From positions 124,001 to 188,000 of the forward strand of contig UCMT01000001.1 of NCBI GenBank assembly GCA_900473795.1: DNA of 64,000 nt, in the 5' to 3' direction. Source of the DNA: Hyphomicrobiales bacterium (GTDB lineage: Bacteria > Pseudomonadota > Alphaproteobacteria > Rhizobiales > Rhizobiaceae). Positions 16,357 to 24,998 of this stretch are shown one piece after another; position 1 is the stretch's first letter, and every line of letters begins with the position of its first letter. The translations under genes were made by a program, and so were the position numbers. Under the pieces are notes generated by a model. That model saw nothing but the letters and a program-made list of their open reading frames with translations. It made no database searches and was not told where the DNA came from.

Positions 16357-18588
16357 ATGGACAATCGTAACCGCAGACTGGACATTGCGTTGGGGATGGG
16401 CCTTGCCGCTTTCGTCCTCATCCCCTGGTATCGGATCGAAGTAGGATTTCTCTCCTTCGGTTGGCTGGCCGATTTCCCGGCAGATCCGGCTGTCGCCCCC
16501 GGCATTCTGCACATCATCGGTGGCCGCTGGTGGCTTTCCAGCGCCGCATTGCTGATGGCTGTCTGCGCCGGCGCGCGCTTCGTGTCCGATCCCATGCGAC
16601 GGGGAGCATTGCTCGCCTGGTCCGGTGCTTTGGGCGTGTTTTTCCTGTCGCTGCAGGGTCTTGCGGTCGGCTTTTCCGGCTGGACGTGGGCTATCAGCGA
16701 GACGATGTTCGGTACGCTTGTCGACGGTCAGCCCTCGATGGGTGCGGGTGCCGTGCTTGCTTGCGTCGCCTTTGTGCTGATCTTTTCCTTTGGGCTTGCC
16801 GAACGCGGTGTGATGAAGGGTGACGCTTTCATTGTCGCTTCCATAGCGATGCTGGTCTTTCTGGTGGCGATCTTCGTCTTTTATCCGGTCGGCAGCATGC
16901 TGATCGGCGCCCTTCAGGATTTCGACGGTTCTTTCAATCCGGACGGCTTTATCCGCAATATTCAGGATCCTTCTATCTGGAGCCTAGGCTGCGTGGCGGG
17001 CGGCGAGCGCTGCGGGGTTGCCTGGCGCACGCTGTGGCTCGCGATCATGACTGCCGGCGGCTCGACCATCATGGGGCTCGCCTTCGCACTCGTGGCGACC
17101 CGCACCCGCTTTCCCTTCAAGAAGGGCCTTCGGCTTCTCACCGTGCTGCCGATCATCACGCCGCCCTTCGTCATCGGTCTTGCGCTGACGCTGCTATTCG
17201 GCCGCGCCGGCGTCGTCACCCAGTCGCTGTCGAGCCTGTTCGGCATCGAGCCGGGACGTTGGCTCTATGGGCTCACCGGAATCTGGATCGCGCAGGTCCT
17301 GTCCTTCACGCCGATCTCCTTTCTCGTTCTCATCGGCGTGGTCGAGGGCGTCAGCCCGTCGATGGAAGAGGCGTCGCAAACGCTGCGCGCCGACCGCTGG
17401 CGCACGTTCTGGCGGGTCTCGTTGCCATTGATGAAACCCGGCCTCGCCAATGCCTTCCTGATCGGCTTCATTGAAAGCATGGCGGATTTTGGCAATCCGC
17501 TGGTTCTCGGCGGCAGCCATGGGGTTCTATCGACCGAAATCTTCTTTGCCGTCGTTGGCTCGCAGAACGATCCCTCCCGTGCTGCCGTGCTTGCCATCAT
17601 TCTTCTGTGTTTCACTCTGACAGCCTTCCTTGCCCAACGCTTCTGGCTCTCGGGCAAAAACTTCGCGACGGTGACCGGCAAGGGCGACAGCGGCATCCAC
17701 ATTTCCCTGCCGCGCCCGCTTTCGATCGGCGTGCATGCCATGGTCATTCCGTGGATGATGTTCACGCTCGTCATTTACGGGATGATCGTGTTCGGCGGTT
17801 TCGTGAAAACCTGGGGCCTGGACAACTCGTTGACGCTCGACCACTACGTCCGGGCCTTCTCGCTCGAATTCGCCAATGGCACGATCGCCTGGACCGGGGT
17901 TGCCTGGAACTCGTTCTGGACGACAATGGAAATTGCGTTGATCTCAGCACCGCTAACGGCCGCAGTTGGCCTGCTGACGGCCTACCTGATCGTCCGCCAG
18001 AAATTCGCTGGGCGCAATGTCTTCGAATTTGCGCTGATGATGAGCTTTGCCATTCCCGGTACCGTTATCGGCATCAGCTACATCATGGCCTTTAACCTGC
18101 CGCCGCTCGAAATGACCGGCAGCGCGCTGATCCTGATCGCCTGTTTCGTTTTCCGCAACATGCCGGTCGGCGTGCGTGGCGGCGTGGCGGCGATGAGCCA
18201 ACTCGACAAGAGTCTGGACGAGGCTTCGCTGACGCTCGGGGCAACGAGTTTCCGTACAATCCGCAAGGTCATCCTGCCACTCCTGCGGCCGGCCATCACC
18301 GCAGCGCTCGTCTACTCCTTCGTGCGCGCCATCACCTCGATCAGCGCGGTCATCTTCCTCGTCAGCGCCGAGTATAATATGGCGACCGCCTATATCGTCG
18401 GCCTAGTCGAAAACGGCGAATACGGCGTGGCGATCGCCTATTCCTCGATGCTGATCGTCGTCATGATCGCCATTATCGCGGGCTTCCAGCTTCTTGTCGG
18501 CGAACGCCGGCTGCGACGTGAAAACCGCGTCTCCGGCATTGCCGCTGCCGCCCCCACTACCGCTATCGGTCAGGAGAAAACCGCATGA
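16357..18588 (+). CDS. ABC transporter double permease (AfuB-like)
   Basis: About 743 residues with two permease halves and additional N-terminal membrane helices (residues 8-28 and beyond), longer than FbpB-type permeases and matching the AfuB size class. EAA loops are 'EEASQTLRADRWRTFWRVSLPL' (split: EEASQTLRADRW, RTFWRVSLPL) in the first half and 'DEASLTLGATSFRTIRKVIL' in the second. ATG 16357 (MDNRNRR) is preferred over 16336 because a GGGGA lies just before it and upstream residues are unlike the family. Its stop overlaps the ATPase start (ATGA). Confidence 0.85.
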   Translation: MDNRNRRLDIALGMGLAAFVLIPWYRIEVGFLSFGWLADFPADPAVAPGILHIIGGRWWLSSAALLMAVCAGARFVSDPMRRGALLAWSGALGVFFLSLQGLAVGFSGWTWAISETMFGTLVDGQPSMGAGAVLACVAFVLIFSFGLAERGVMKGDAFIVASIAMLVFLVAIFVFYPVGSMLIGALQDFDGSFNPDGFIRNIQDPSIWSLGCVAGGERCGVAWRTLWLAIMTAGGSTIMGLAFALVATRTRFPFKKGLRLLTVLPIITPPFVIGLALTLLFGRAGVVTQSLSSLFGIEPGRWLYGLTGIWIAQVLSFTPISFLVLIGVVEGVSPSMEEASQTLRADRWRTFWRVSLPLMKPGLANAFLIGFIESMADFGNPLVLGGSHGVLSTEIFFAVVGSQNDPSRAAVLAIILLCFTLTAFLAQRFWLSGKNFATVTGKGDSGIHISLPRPLSIGVHAMVIPWMMFTLVIYGMIVFGGFVKTWGLDNSLTLDHYVRAFSLEFANGTIAWTGVAWNSFWTTMEIALISAPLTAAVGLLTAYLIVRQKFAGRNVFEFALMMSFAIPGTVIGISYIMAFNLPPLEMTGSALILIACFVFRNMPVGVRGGVAAMSQLDKSLDEASLTLGATSFRTIRKVILPLLRPAITAALVYSFVRAITSISAVIFLVSAEYNMATAYIVGLVENGEYGVAIAYSSMLIVVMIAIIAGFQLLVGERRLRRENRVSGIAAAAPTTAIGQEKTA

Positions 18589-19640
18589 CTACCTCTGGTT
18601 CCGTCGTCTTTAAGAACATCCGCAAGCAGTTCGGAAACTTCACCGCAATCCACGACCTTTCCTTTACCATCGAGCCGGGGCAGCTCGTCACGCTCCTTGG
18701 CCCCTCCGGCTGCGGGAAAACCACGACGCTGCGCATGCTTGCCGGGCTCGAGCATCCGACATCGGGCAGGATCCTGATCGGCGGCAAGGATGTCACCATG
18801 CTGCCGGCCAACGAGCGCGACGTATCGATGGTTTTCCAGTCCTACGCGCTGTTTCCGCATATGAACTCGCTCGACAACGTAGCCTACGGGCTCGAATCCT
18901 CCGGGATGAGGAAGAAGGACGCGCGCGAGCGGGCGGAAGAGAGTTTGAAGCTCGTCGGCCTTGCCGGGATGGGCGGCAGGCTTCCGGCCGAGCTTTCCGG
19001 CGGTCAGCAGCAGCGCGTGGCGGTTGCCCGGGCTCTCGTGCTGGAGCCGCAGGTGCTACTGTTGGACGAGCCGCTGTCCAATCTGGATGCGCGCCTGCGC
19101 CGTCAGGTTCGTACCGAAATCCGCGAACTGCAGCAGCGCCTCGGCTTCACGGCTGTTTATGTCACCCACGATCAGGAGGAGGCGCTCGCTGTTTCGGATC
19201 GCATCGTCATCATGAAGGACGGCGACATTGCACAGCAGGGCAGCCCGCGCGACCTCTATGAGGCGCCGGCATCAGCCTTCATCGCGGATTTCATGGGCGA
19301 GGCAAATGTGGTGCCGTGTGATGTCATCACCGTGGGAGGCCAGGATGCGACAATCCGCATCGGCGCCTTTGAACATCGCGTTCCAAGTCGCAATGCAAGG
19401 CTGGGCCCCGCTAAACTTGCCGTCCGCCCCAACGCCATCACGCTCGAACCGGCGACCGGTGCTGCTTTTCCAGGCCAAATTCTTCATTCGGCCTACCTTG
19501 GCGCGCACGTCGAATACGAAGTAGAAACGAGCAACGGTAAACTGTTCGTCGTCGATCCGGCGGTAGAGCGCCCCTTGACGCCGGCAACCGAAGTTGCCGT
19601 CGGCTTCAAGGGACGTGGCATCGCCATTATCAACGGCTGA
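18585..19640 (+). CDS. ABC transporter ATP-binding protein (AfuC/PotA class)
   Basis: A 351-residue ATPase with Walker A 'GPSGCGKTT', Q-loop 'VFQSYALFPH', signature 'LSGGQQQR', Walker B 'LLLDEPLSNLD', H-loop 'THDQEEAL' and a C-terminal TOBE domain (about 270-350). It overlaps the permease by four bases, so the two are translated together. It works with the double permease and binding protein 2. It is distinct in sequence from the ferric ATPase at 255-1310. Confidence 0.88.
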   Translation: MTTSGSVVFKNIRKQFGNFTAIHDLSFTIEPGQLVTLLGPSGCGKTTTLRMLAGLEHPTSGRILIGGKDVTMLPANERDVSMVFQSYALFPHMNSLDNVAYGLESSGMRKKDARERAEESLKLVGLAGMGGRLPAELSGGQQQRVAVARALVLEPQVLLLDEPLSNLDARLRRQVRTEIRELQQRLGFTAVYVTHDQEEALAVSDRIVIMKDGDIAQQGSPRDLYEAPASAFIADFMGEANVVPCDVITVGGQDATIRIGAFEHRVPSRNARLGPAKLAVRPNAITLEPATGAAFPGQILHSAYLGAHVEYEVETSNGKLFVVDPAVERPLTPATEVAVGFKGRGIAIING

Positions 19641-19670
19641 TCCGTACCGGCTTATAGAAGGACCAATTAC

Positions 19671-20474
19671 ATGACATCGCAGACATCCGGGATCGACGCG
19701 CGTTTCGCGCTGGCGCGCGCTATAGCCAAGGAAGCTGGTGCCGTTGCGCTCGGCTATTTCAACACGCGCGACACGCTCGTCGTGGAAACAAAGCGTGACC
19801 CGCAGGACGTGGTCTCCATCGCAGATCGCGAAGTGGAGAATCTGATCCGCGCCCGTGTCGCGGACGTTCATGCGGCGGACGGCTTCCTCGGTGAGGAATA
19901 TGGCCTTGTCGAGGGGCCTTCCGGCTATACCTGGGTCGTTGATCCGATCGACGGCACCAGTCCTTTCGTCAACGGCATGCCGAACTGGTGTGTCTCGATC
20001 GCCGTGCTGCACGATGGTGAGCCGGTTGTCGGGGTCATCTTTTCGCCCTGCCACGACGAACTTTATGCCGCCGCCAAAGGAAACGGCGCCACCTTGAACG
20101 GCAAGCCGCTCAGCCTCGATCCGAGCCGCACGATCAGGAATGCAGTAACCGGCATCGGCGCCAACAACTACGTCGCTCCTGCCGTCGTCGGTAAATTAGT
20201 CGAGAACCTGCTGGAAGCCGGCGGCAACTTCATTCGCAACGGATCCGGTGCGTTGATGCTCGCCTATGTCGCTGCGGGCCGGTTGGTGGGCTACTACGAG
20301 CCTTTCATGCATGCCTGGGATTGCCTTGCCGGCTATTGCCTCGTCAAGGAAGCGGGCGGATGGTACCACCCGTTCCCGACTGACGGCGAGCGTCTCACAA
20401 GGGGCGCGCCCGTGCTTGCGGCAGGACCGGGTGCCCGTGAGGATCTCGCGAAAATTGCCGGTCTAACAGCGTGA
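19671..20474 (+). CDS. Inositol monophosphatase-family phosphatase
   Basis: A 267-residue Mg-dependent phosphatase. Metal ligands are seen in 'GEEYG' (Glu of motif 1), 'WVVDPIDGTSPFVNG' (Asp-Pro-Ile-Asp-Gly-Thr, motif A) and 'MHAWDCLAGYCLVKEAGG' (motif B). The family includes inositol-1-phosphatase, histidinol-phosphatase and related enzymes, so the precise substrate cannot be told. It lies 30 bases behind the ATPase in the same direction and ends the operon. That placement suggests it removes phosphate from the imported compound in the cytoplasm. Confidence 0.85.
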   Translation: MTSQTSGIDARFALARAIAKEAGAVALGYFNTRDTLVVETKRDPQDVVSIADREVENLIRARVADVHAADGFLGEEYGLVEGPSGYTWVVDPIDGTSPFVNGMPNWCVSIAVLHDGEPVVGVIFSPCHDELYAAAKGNGATLNGKPLSLDPSRTIRNAVTGIGANNYVAPAVVGKLVENLLEAGGNFIRNGSGALMLAYVAAGRLVGYYEPFMHAWDCLAGYCLVKEAGGWYHPFPTDGERLTRGAPVLAAGPGAREDLAKIAGLTA

Positions 20475-20500
20475 GTCGCATTGGTTTCGTTGATGTGCGC

Positions 20501-20530
20501 GGGAAGCGTGCCTGGCTGGCTGCGCTTCCC
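20501..20530 (+). terminator. Terminator-like hairpin after the phosphatase gene
   Basis: GGGAAGCG (20501-20508) pairs with CGCTTCCC (20523-20530) across a 14-base loop, 27 bases after the phosphatase stop. No T-tract follows. It marks the likely end of the ABC/phosphatase operon. Confidence 0.45.
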
Positions 20531-20628
20531 TGAAACACCATATGAAACTCGATTCACAGCGGCTCAGAAATCTGGCATGCCTTGGAGTGCAGTTTCGCCA
20601 GTTCGCCGAACCAGCAACGTTCAGATAA

Positions 20629-21300
20629 TCAGGCGACGAAGTCCTGATCTTTCATAGAACTGCCAAACCCGGTGATCACGCTGCTGATTTCGTCCCAATG
20701 CGGCAGTGCCTTCATTCGCGCCAGCCAGGCCTGGACATTGGGGAAGCGCGAGAGGTCATAGCGGATGAGTTCGCCGCATGCGACAAAACCTGCGCCGAGA
20801 TAGTCGGCGATGGTGATGTCGTCGCCGGCCAGGAACGCGTTGCCTTTGCCGAGATAGTGGTCGTTGAGCACCTGCAGCCAGAAGCCGGCCTTGTCGCGTC
20901 CCCATTCGACAGCGACCTTCTGGCCATCCTCGCTTGGCCTCTTGTGATGCGGAAAGATTTGCGGATAGACCATATTGTAGGCCCAGTCGCGATAGAAGCC
21001 GGTATTGAACCAGTCCATGATCTCGTTGACGCGCGCACGCTTTTTCAGATCTTTCGGGTATTCCGGCATCTCGTATTTGTCGGCGAGGTATTTCAGGATT
21101 GCCGAGCACTCGGTCATCCTGAGGTCGCCGTCCTCGAAGACCGGAACCTGCCGGCTCGGATTGACTGAAATGAATGGCTCCTGGTGATGGGCGCCCGTCA
21201 TCAAGTCGACGACTTCTTCTTCGACATTCAGGCCCTTTTCGGCGATGAGCAGGCGGATCGGCCGGCTGGTTTGCGACACGGGATGCATATAAAGCTTCAT
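20629..21300 (-). CDS. Glutathione S-transferase
   Basis: A 223-residue cytosolic GST. The thioredoxin-like N-terminal domain (about 1-80) starts 'MKLYMHPVSQTSRPIRLLI' and contains the glutathione-binding 'RQVPVFEDGDLRMTECSAIL'-type segment (RQVPVFEDG, TECSAILKYL). The helical C-terminal domain has 'NAFLAGDDITIADYL', the GST N-capping box. ATG 21300 has GGAGG five bases upstream; the longer frame from 21312 lacks one. It is the last gene of the operon begun by the citryl-CoA-lyase-like gene, so a glutathione-dependent isomerisation or detoxification step in that pathway is inferred. Confidence 0.85.
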   Translation of the reverse strand: MKLYMHPVSQTSRPIRLLIAEKGLNVEEEVVDLMTGAHHQEPFISVNPSRQVPVFEDGDLRMTECSAILKYLADKYEMPEYPKDLKKRARVNEIMDWFNTGFYRDWAYNMVYPQIFPHHKRPSEDGQKVAVEWGRDKAGFWLQVLNDHYLGKGNAFLAGDDITIADYLGAGFVACGELIRYDLSRFPNVQAWLARMKALPHWDEISSVITGFGSSMKDQDFVA

Positions 21301-21345
21301 CGTTTCCTCCATTGACTGCTTGCGGTTGGAGCGCGCTTCGGTCTT

Positions 21346-21936
21346 TCAGCTGCGGGGATATGGGTTCTTCGGACCGCGGTCCGAAGACAGACTGCCGCGA
21401 TTGCGCGCGGTCAGGGTCTCGATCGCATCGGCAAGGTGGATTTCGGCGATGTTGTAGTCGCCGCGAGCCACTCTGATCCTGTGGGCCTCGAGCATGACGT
21501 CGCCGTGACTGTAGCCGAACGGCGGTTCGAAACGGTAAGACGCCAGTTCGATCAAGAGGCCGAGCGGGTCCTCGAAATAGATCGAATCCATGAAACCGCG
21601 ATCCTTCGGACCCGAATGCTTGATGCCGCGCTCGTTAAGGCGCTCGACCGCCTGCCGGAAAGTGGCCTGCGAAACGGCAAAGGCGAGATGGTGGACACAG
21701 CCGATATCCGTCGCGGTGCGTTTCGGATCGGGCTTCCGGCTCTCGTCCGTGAAGATCGTGATCAGCCGGCCATCGCCTGGATCGAAATAGAGATGGCTCT
21801 CGGTGGCTTTGTCGAGATTGGGCTGCTCAAAGACAAAGGGCATGCCTAGGATACCCTCCCAGAAATCGATCGACGTTTGACGGTCTGCGCCGACGATCGT
21901 TATGTGGTGCACGCCCTGTGTCTGCAGTTTCCTCAT
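21346..21936 (-). CDS. VOC-family (glyoxalase/extradiol dioxygenase) protein
   Basis: A 196-residue protein with two beta-alpha-beta-beta-beta modules. Metal ligands are likely His in 'GVHHITIVG', His in 'CVHHLAFAV' and Glu in 'LGLLIELASY', the HHE triad of ring-cleavage dioxygenases and related lyases. The opening 'QGVHHITIVGADRQTSIDFW' (GVHHITIVGADR, TSIDFW) is typical of enzymes annotated as ring-cleaving dioxygenase or glyoxalase. Substrate unknown. It sits between the CoA ligase and the GST in one operon. Confidence 0.8.
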   Translation of the reverse strand: MRKLQTQGVHHITIVGADRQTSIDFWEGILGMPFVFEQPNLDKATESHLYFDPGDGRLITIFTDESRKPDPKRTATDIGCVHHLAFAVSQATFRQAVERLNERGIKHSGPKDRGFMDSIYFEDPLGLLIELASYRFEPPFGYSHGDVMLEAHRIRVARGDYNIAEIHLADAIETLTARNRGSLSSDRGPKNPYPRS

Positions 21937-21946
21937 CGTCTCCTCC

Positions 21947-23266
21947 TCATGTCGCGGCTTGCGACCAGTCGACCAGTTTGGACTTGTAATCGCTGCGCGG
22001 CAACGTGCCCCACGGCACCAGCTCGATCTCGGTCGATACGATCAGAAGGTCGCGGATGCGCCGCTTGATCTGCTCCGACAACTCTGCCGTTGCGCCAGCG
22101 CCCTCGGCAAGTTCGACGGTCACCGGCAGCGGCGGCGCCTGTTTGACGCCATGCGCCTTCGGCCGAATCGAGATGACGCCGCTGACGGCCGGCTGGAACT
22201 CGTTGACAGCTTCGCGGATCGCCGTCGGGAATATGTTAACGCCGCGGACGATCAGCATGTCGTCGGTGCGGCCGATGCAACGAACCCTCGGCGCGGTGCG
22301 GCCGCAGGCGCACGTGCCGACATGCAGACGGACGTGATCGCGGCTGCGAAACCGCAGCAGGGGAGCTGCCCGATGCTGAAGATGGGTGTAGACGAGCTCG
22401 CCTTCGGCGCCATCCTCGATGACCACGGGCACACCGGTTTCCGGATCGATCAGTTCGAAATGCACGAAGCCGCGGCCGGAGAAGTGCATACCTGCCTGTT
22501 CTTCGCATTCGCCCCAAAGGGAAACAGAAATGTCGCCAATACCCATGGCTTCGGTCACGGCTGCACCCCAGGCTGTCTCAAGCCGGCCCCGCAGTGCGGG
22601 TTCACCGCCGCCCGGTTCGCCGGCGACGAGAATGCTCCTGACGCTTGAGTTTGCGATATCGATGCCGCGTGTCTCCGCCCATTCGGCAAGGTGCAGAGCG
22701 TAGGAAGGCGTGAGCGCGAGGATTTCGGGTTTCAGCAATTGGACCGCGGCCATCAGGCGCTCGGTGTTGCCGGCGCCCACTGGTATCTGGCATAGGTCGA
22801 GCGCATTGAAGGCGTCAAGCGTTACCGCTGCAACGAACGGTCCGGCATTGTAGGTCGATACGATTTTCTGGCCTGTGGCGATCCCGGAGGCGGCGTATGA
22901 CCGGCAGGAAGTCTCGATCCAGTTTGCGAGGTCGGGACGAGTGAGGGGGATATAGCTTGGGGCACCGGTGGTGCCGCTGGTCGAATAGATGCGAACCACC
23001 TCCCTCATAGGTGAGGCGAGATGTGCCCCCACCGGATTGCCTGTAGTGCGGCTGGCGCGCAGTTCGTCCTTCTCGGTCATGGGGAGATTTGCGATTTCGG
23101 CGAGGCCTCCGACGCCTGCGGCTTCCGTGAAACCGGCTTCTCTCAATTTCTCCCGGTAGAAGTACGAATTTTCCAAGAGATAGGCGATCTGGGCGCGATA
23201 GAGCTTGTCATCCGCGTCAACTTGCCGTTCCCAGGGCAATGATTCAACAGCCGGATTGTGCATCAT
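21947..23266 (-). CDS. Phenylacetate-CoA-ligase-like AMP-dependent CoA ligase
   Basis: A 439-residue adenylate-forming enzyme of the PaaK family: 'YSTSGTTGAPSYIPLT' is the phosphate-binding loop, 'EAMGIGDIS' the A5-like segment and 'GRTDDMLIVRGVNIFP' the hinge characteristic of PaaK enzymes. Four cysteine/histidine-poor residues around 'GTCACGRTAPR' form the short Cys motif also seen in this family. It converts a carboxylic acid to its CoA thioester. It overlaps the citryl-CoA-lyase-like gene by four bases (ATGA), so the two are coupled and the lyase probably cleaves the thioester made here. The acid is not known. Confidence 0.82.
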   Translation of the reverse strand: MMHNPAVESLPWERQVDADDKLYRAQIAYLLENSYFYREKLREAGFTEAAGVGGLAEIANLPMTEKDELRASRTTGNPVGAHLASPMREVVRIYSTSGTTGAPSYIPLTRPDLANWIETSCRSYAASGIATGQKIVSTYNAGPFVAAVTLDAFNALDLCQIPVGAGNTERLMAAVQLLKPEILALTPSYALHLAEWAETRGIDIANSSVRSILVAGEPGGGEPALRGRLETAWGAAVTEAMGIGDISVSLWGECEEQAGMHFSGRGFVHFELIDPETGVPVVIEDGAEGELVYTHLQHRAAPLLRFRSRDHVRLHVGTCACGRTAPRVRCIGRTDDMLIVRGVNIFPTAIREAVNEFQPAVSGVISIRPKAHGVKQAPPLPVTVELAEGAGATAELSEQIKRRIRDLLIVSTEIELVPWGTLPRSDYKSKLVDWSQAAT

Positions 23267-24054
23267 CCTTCGGCTCCCGGCTCGTAGGCGATCGCCTCTT
23301 CCGCATGCGCTGCCATGAGAAAGCCGATCGGGCGCTCCTGTTCCTCGGCGAGGTGGGCGAGCAACCCTCCAGTGCGGGCAAGGATGGGGATTGCCTTGAT
23401 CATCGTCATCGGAAAATCGAGATCAAGCAGCACCGCGGCAATGGCCATCGATACGTTCATCGGCAGCGGCTTGCCCCAAGCCGCCTGGACTGCGTTTGCC
23501 GTTTCATGTGCGAGCCGGACATAGGTGCCGGAAACGCCCTTGGCATCTGCCAATGCAAGAATGCGTTCACAGCGCGGATCGGTCGGCTTGTGGATCGGAT
23601 GGCCGAAGCCGGGCACTTTGCCGCCTTCGTTGCGGATATCACCGACAATCGTCTTCATGGCTTCGGCGCGGTCGAGCCCGTGCTCTCTTATCCTTTTCTC
23701 GGCTTGGCTCAGAAACGTACCGCAGAGTTCCGAGGTGCCAAGCACGACCGTGCCGCAGCCGAGAATGCCGGCGGCGACCGCGCCCTGCAGGGAGGACGGA
23801 TCGGCGGCATAGGTCATGCGAGCGGCCTGGTTCGTCGGCACAAGCCCGTGCTCGGCGATCGCCACCAGCAGCAGGTCGAGGAAATAGCACTGAATGTCGG
23901 TGGGTTCGCGGCCGGTCAGCAGCAGATGGAAATAGGCGGTAAAGGTAAGCCGGCCCATGAGATTCGCGCACAGGTCCTTGCCGCGCACGGTGACACTTGC
24001 CGCATCAGCGGTGCTGATCGACGTCGTTGCCGGTCCCGCCCTGCCAATCAGCAT
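23263..24054 (-). CDS. Citryl-CoA lyase / short citrate-synthase-like protein
   Basis: A 263-residue protein of the citrate synthase fold but lacking the large N-terminal part, the size of stand-alone citryl-CoA lyases. Family residues include 'KVPGFGHPIHKPTDPR' with the substrate His and 'AAVLLDLDFP' with the catalytic Asp. Enzymes of this kind split a CoA thioester into acetyl-CoA (or propionyl-CoA) and a 2-oxo acid. ATG 24054 has GGGAGGAG six bases upstream; an open frame reaches 24555 but crosses the promoter. It is the first gene of the operon lyase-ligase-VOC-GST, divergent from the GntR regulator. Confidence 0.78.
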   Translation of the reverse strand: MLIGRAGPATTSISTADAASVTVRGKDLCANLMGRLTFTAYFHLLLTGREPTDIQCYFLDLLLVAIAEHGLVPTNQAARMTYAADPSSLQGAVAAGILGCGTVVLGTSELCGTFLSQAEKRIREHGLDRAEAMKTIVGDIRNEGGKVPGFGHPIHKPTDPRCERILALADAKGVSGTYVRLAHETANAVQAAWGKPLPMNVSMAIAAVLLDLDFPMTMIKAIPILARTGGLLAHLAEEQERPIGFLMAAHAEEAIAYEPGAEG

Positions 24055-24083
24055 GACGTCTCCTCCCGCACATTTTTCTTTTT

Positions 24084-24106
24084 TTGTAGGACAATATTGT
24101 TTACAA
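24084..24106. promoter_or_regulatory. Overlapping TTGT/ACAA operator for the divergent GntR regulator
   Basis: Three overlapping inverted pairs occur in 23 bp: TTGT-AGG-ACAA (24084-24094), the perfect palindrome ACAATATTGT (24091-24100) and TTGT-TT-ACAA (24097-24106). GT...AC half-sites with short centres are typical for FCD-type GntR proteins. The site lies between the two divergent genes, in an otherwise T-rich promoter. Confidence 0.55.
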
Positions 24107-24165
24107 AAGAAGGCGGTGTCAATCGCTGTTTTGTGGGCAGCTTTTGTCAGCCAAGGAGGGCGGGA

Positions 24166-24855
24166 GTGAGAGCAACGAGAGAATTGAAGGCCGAGCCTCA
24201 TGGGCGGAAGGAAGTGTCTGTCGCGGACTATCTGAGTGCCGCGATCCTGAACGGGCGTTTTGCACCGGGCCAGCGCTTGATCGAGGCGGAGCTCACGAGT
24301 GATCTGGGGGTCAGTCGCGGTCCGGTGCGCGAGGCTTTCCGCCGTCTGTCCGCCGAAGGATTGATCGAGATCGTCCCAAATCGCGGCGCCATGGTGCGCC
24401 GGCTGTCGATCGTGGAAGCGCTTGAACTGTTCGAGATCCGTACGGAGCTCGAGGCGCTCGCGGCCCGGCTGGCTTCCGTCAATATGAAGGACCCTCGTGT
24501 CCGGACCGCATTCGAGGAGGCAATCGCGCCCATCTGGAGTATCGAACCGCGTCACTCGACGGCCGACTATTTACTGGAAAACCAACGCTTTCACGCCGCG
24601 GTCATTGCAGCAGCCGGGAACGGTCAGCTCGTCAAGCTCAATCAGCAAATGCATCTGTCGTTGATCATGGCGCAGATCAGTTCGTCGCTGACCTCGCATG
24701 TCATTGGCACGTCACTGCATGAGCACAGGATGATCGCCACTGCAATTCGCGCCCGGGATGCGGAGGCGGCTGATGCCGCCATACGCGACCATCTGCACCG
24801 CGCACAAGAATTCATGCGCGCGATGCCGCCGGAACTTTTTCGCCGCGAGGACTAG
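24166..24855 (+). CDS. GntR-family regulator, FCD (FadR) subfamily
   Basis: A 229-residue regulator. Winged helix: 'LNGRFAPGQRLIEAELTSDL' region followed by 'GVSRGPVREAFRRLSAEGLI' (about 35-75). The C-terminal all-helical FCD ligand domain (about 85-220) carries 'FEIRTELEALAARLA', 'NQRFHAAVI' and 'EHRMIATAIRARDAEAA', with the Asp/His metal-site pattern of the subfamily. GTG 24166 has AAGGAGG seven bases upstream; the very long open frame before it is not coding. It probably represses the divergent operon until an acid or CoA-related metabolite binds. Confidence 0.87.
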   Translation: MRATRELKAEPHGRKEVSVADYLSAAILNGRFAPGQRLIEAELTSDLGVSRGPVREAFRRLSAEGLIEIVPNRGAMVRRLSIVEALELFEIRTELEALAARLASVNMKDPRVRTAFEEAIAPIWSIEPRHSTADYLLENQRFHAAVIAAAGNGQLVKLNQQMHLSLIMAQISSSLTSHVIGTSLHEHRMIATAIRARDAEAADAAIRDHLHRAQEFMRAMPPELFRRED

Positions 24856-24998
24856 AAAAAGCACACTGGCACTGCGTCGATGTCGTAGGAACTGGCGACT
24901 GATATGCGTGCCGGTTCGCCCCACCGGATAGGGCGAAAGGTGCCGTACGCGGCCAGACGTTTCTTCTGCACGGATCCACCATTGAAATCCTTCCGGGA

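Noticed and set aside
23239..24165. Long + strand extension of the GntR frame
   Set aside because: Covers the antisense of the citryl-CoA-lyase-like gene and the operator; the GTG at 24166 with AAGGAGG is the natural start.
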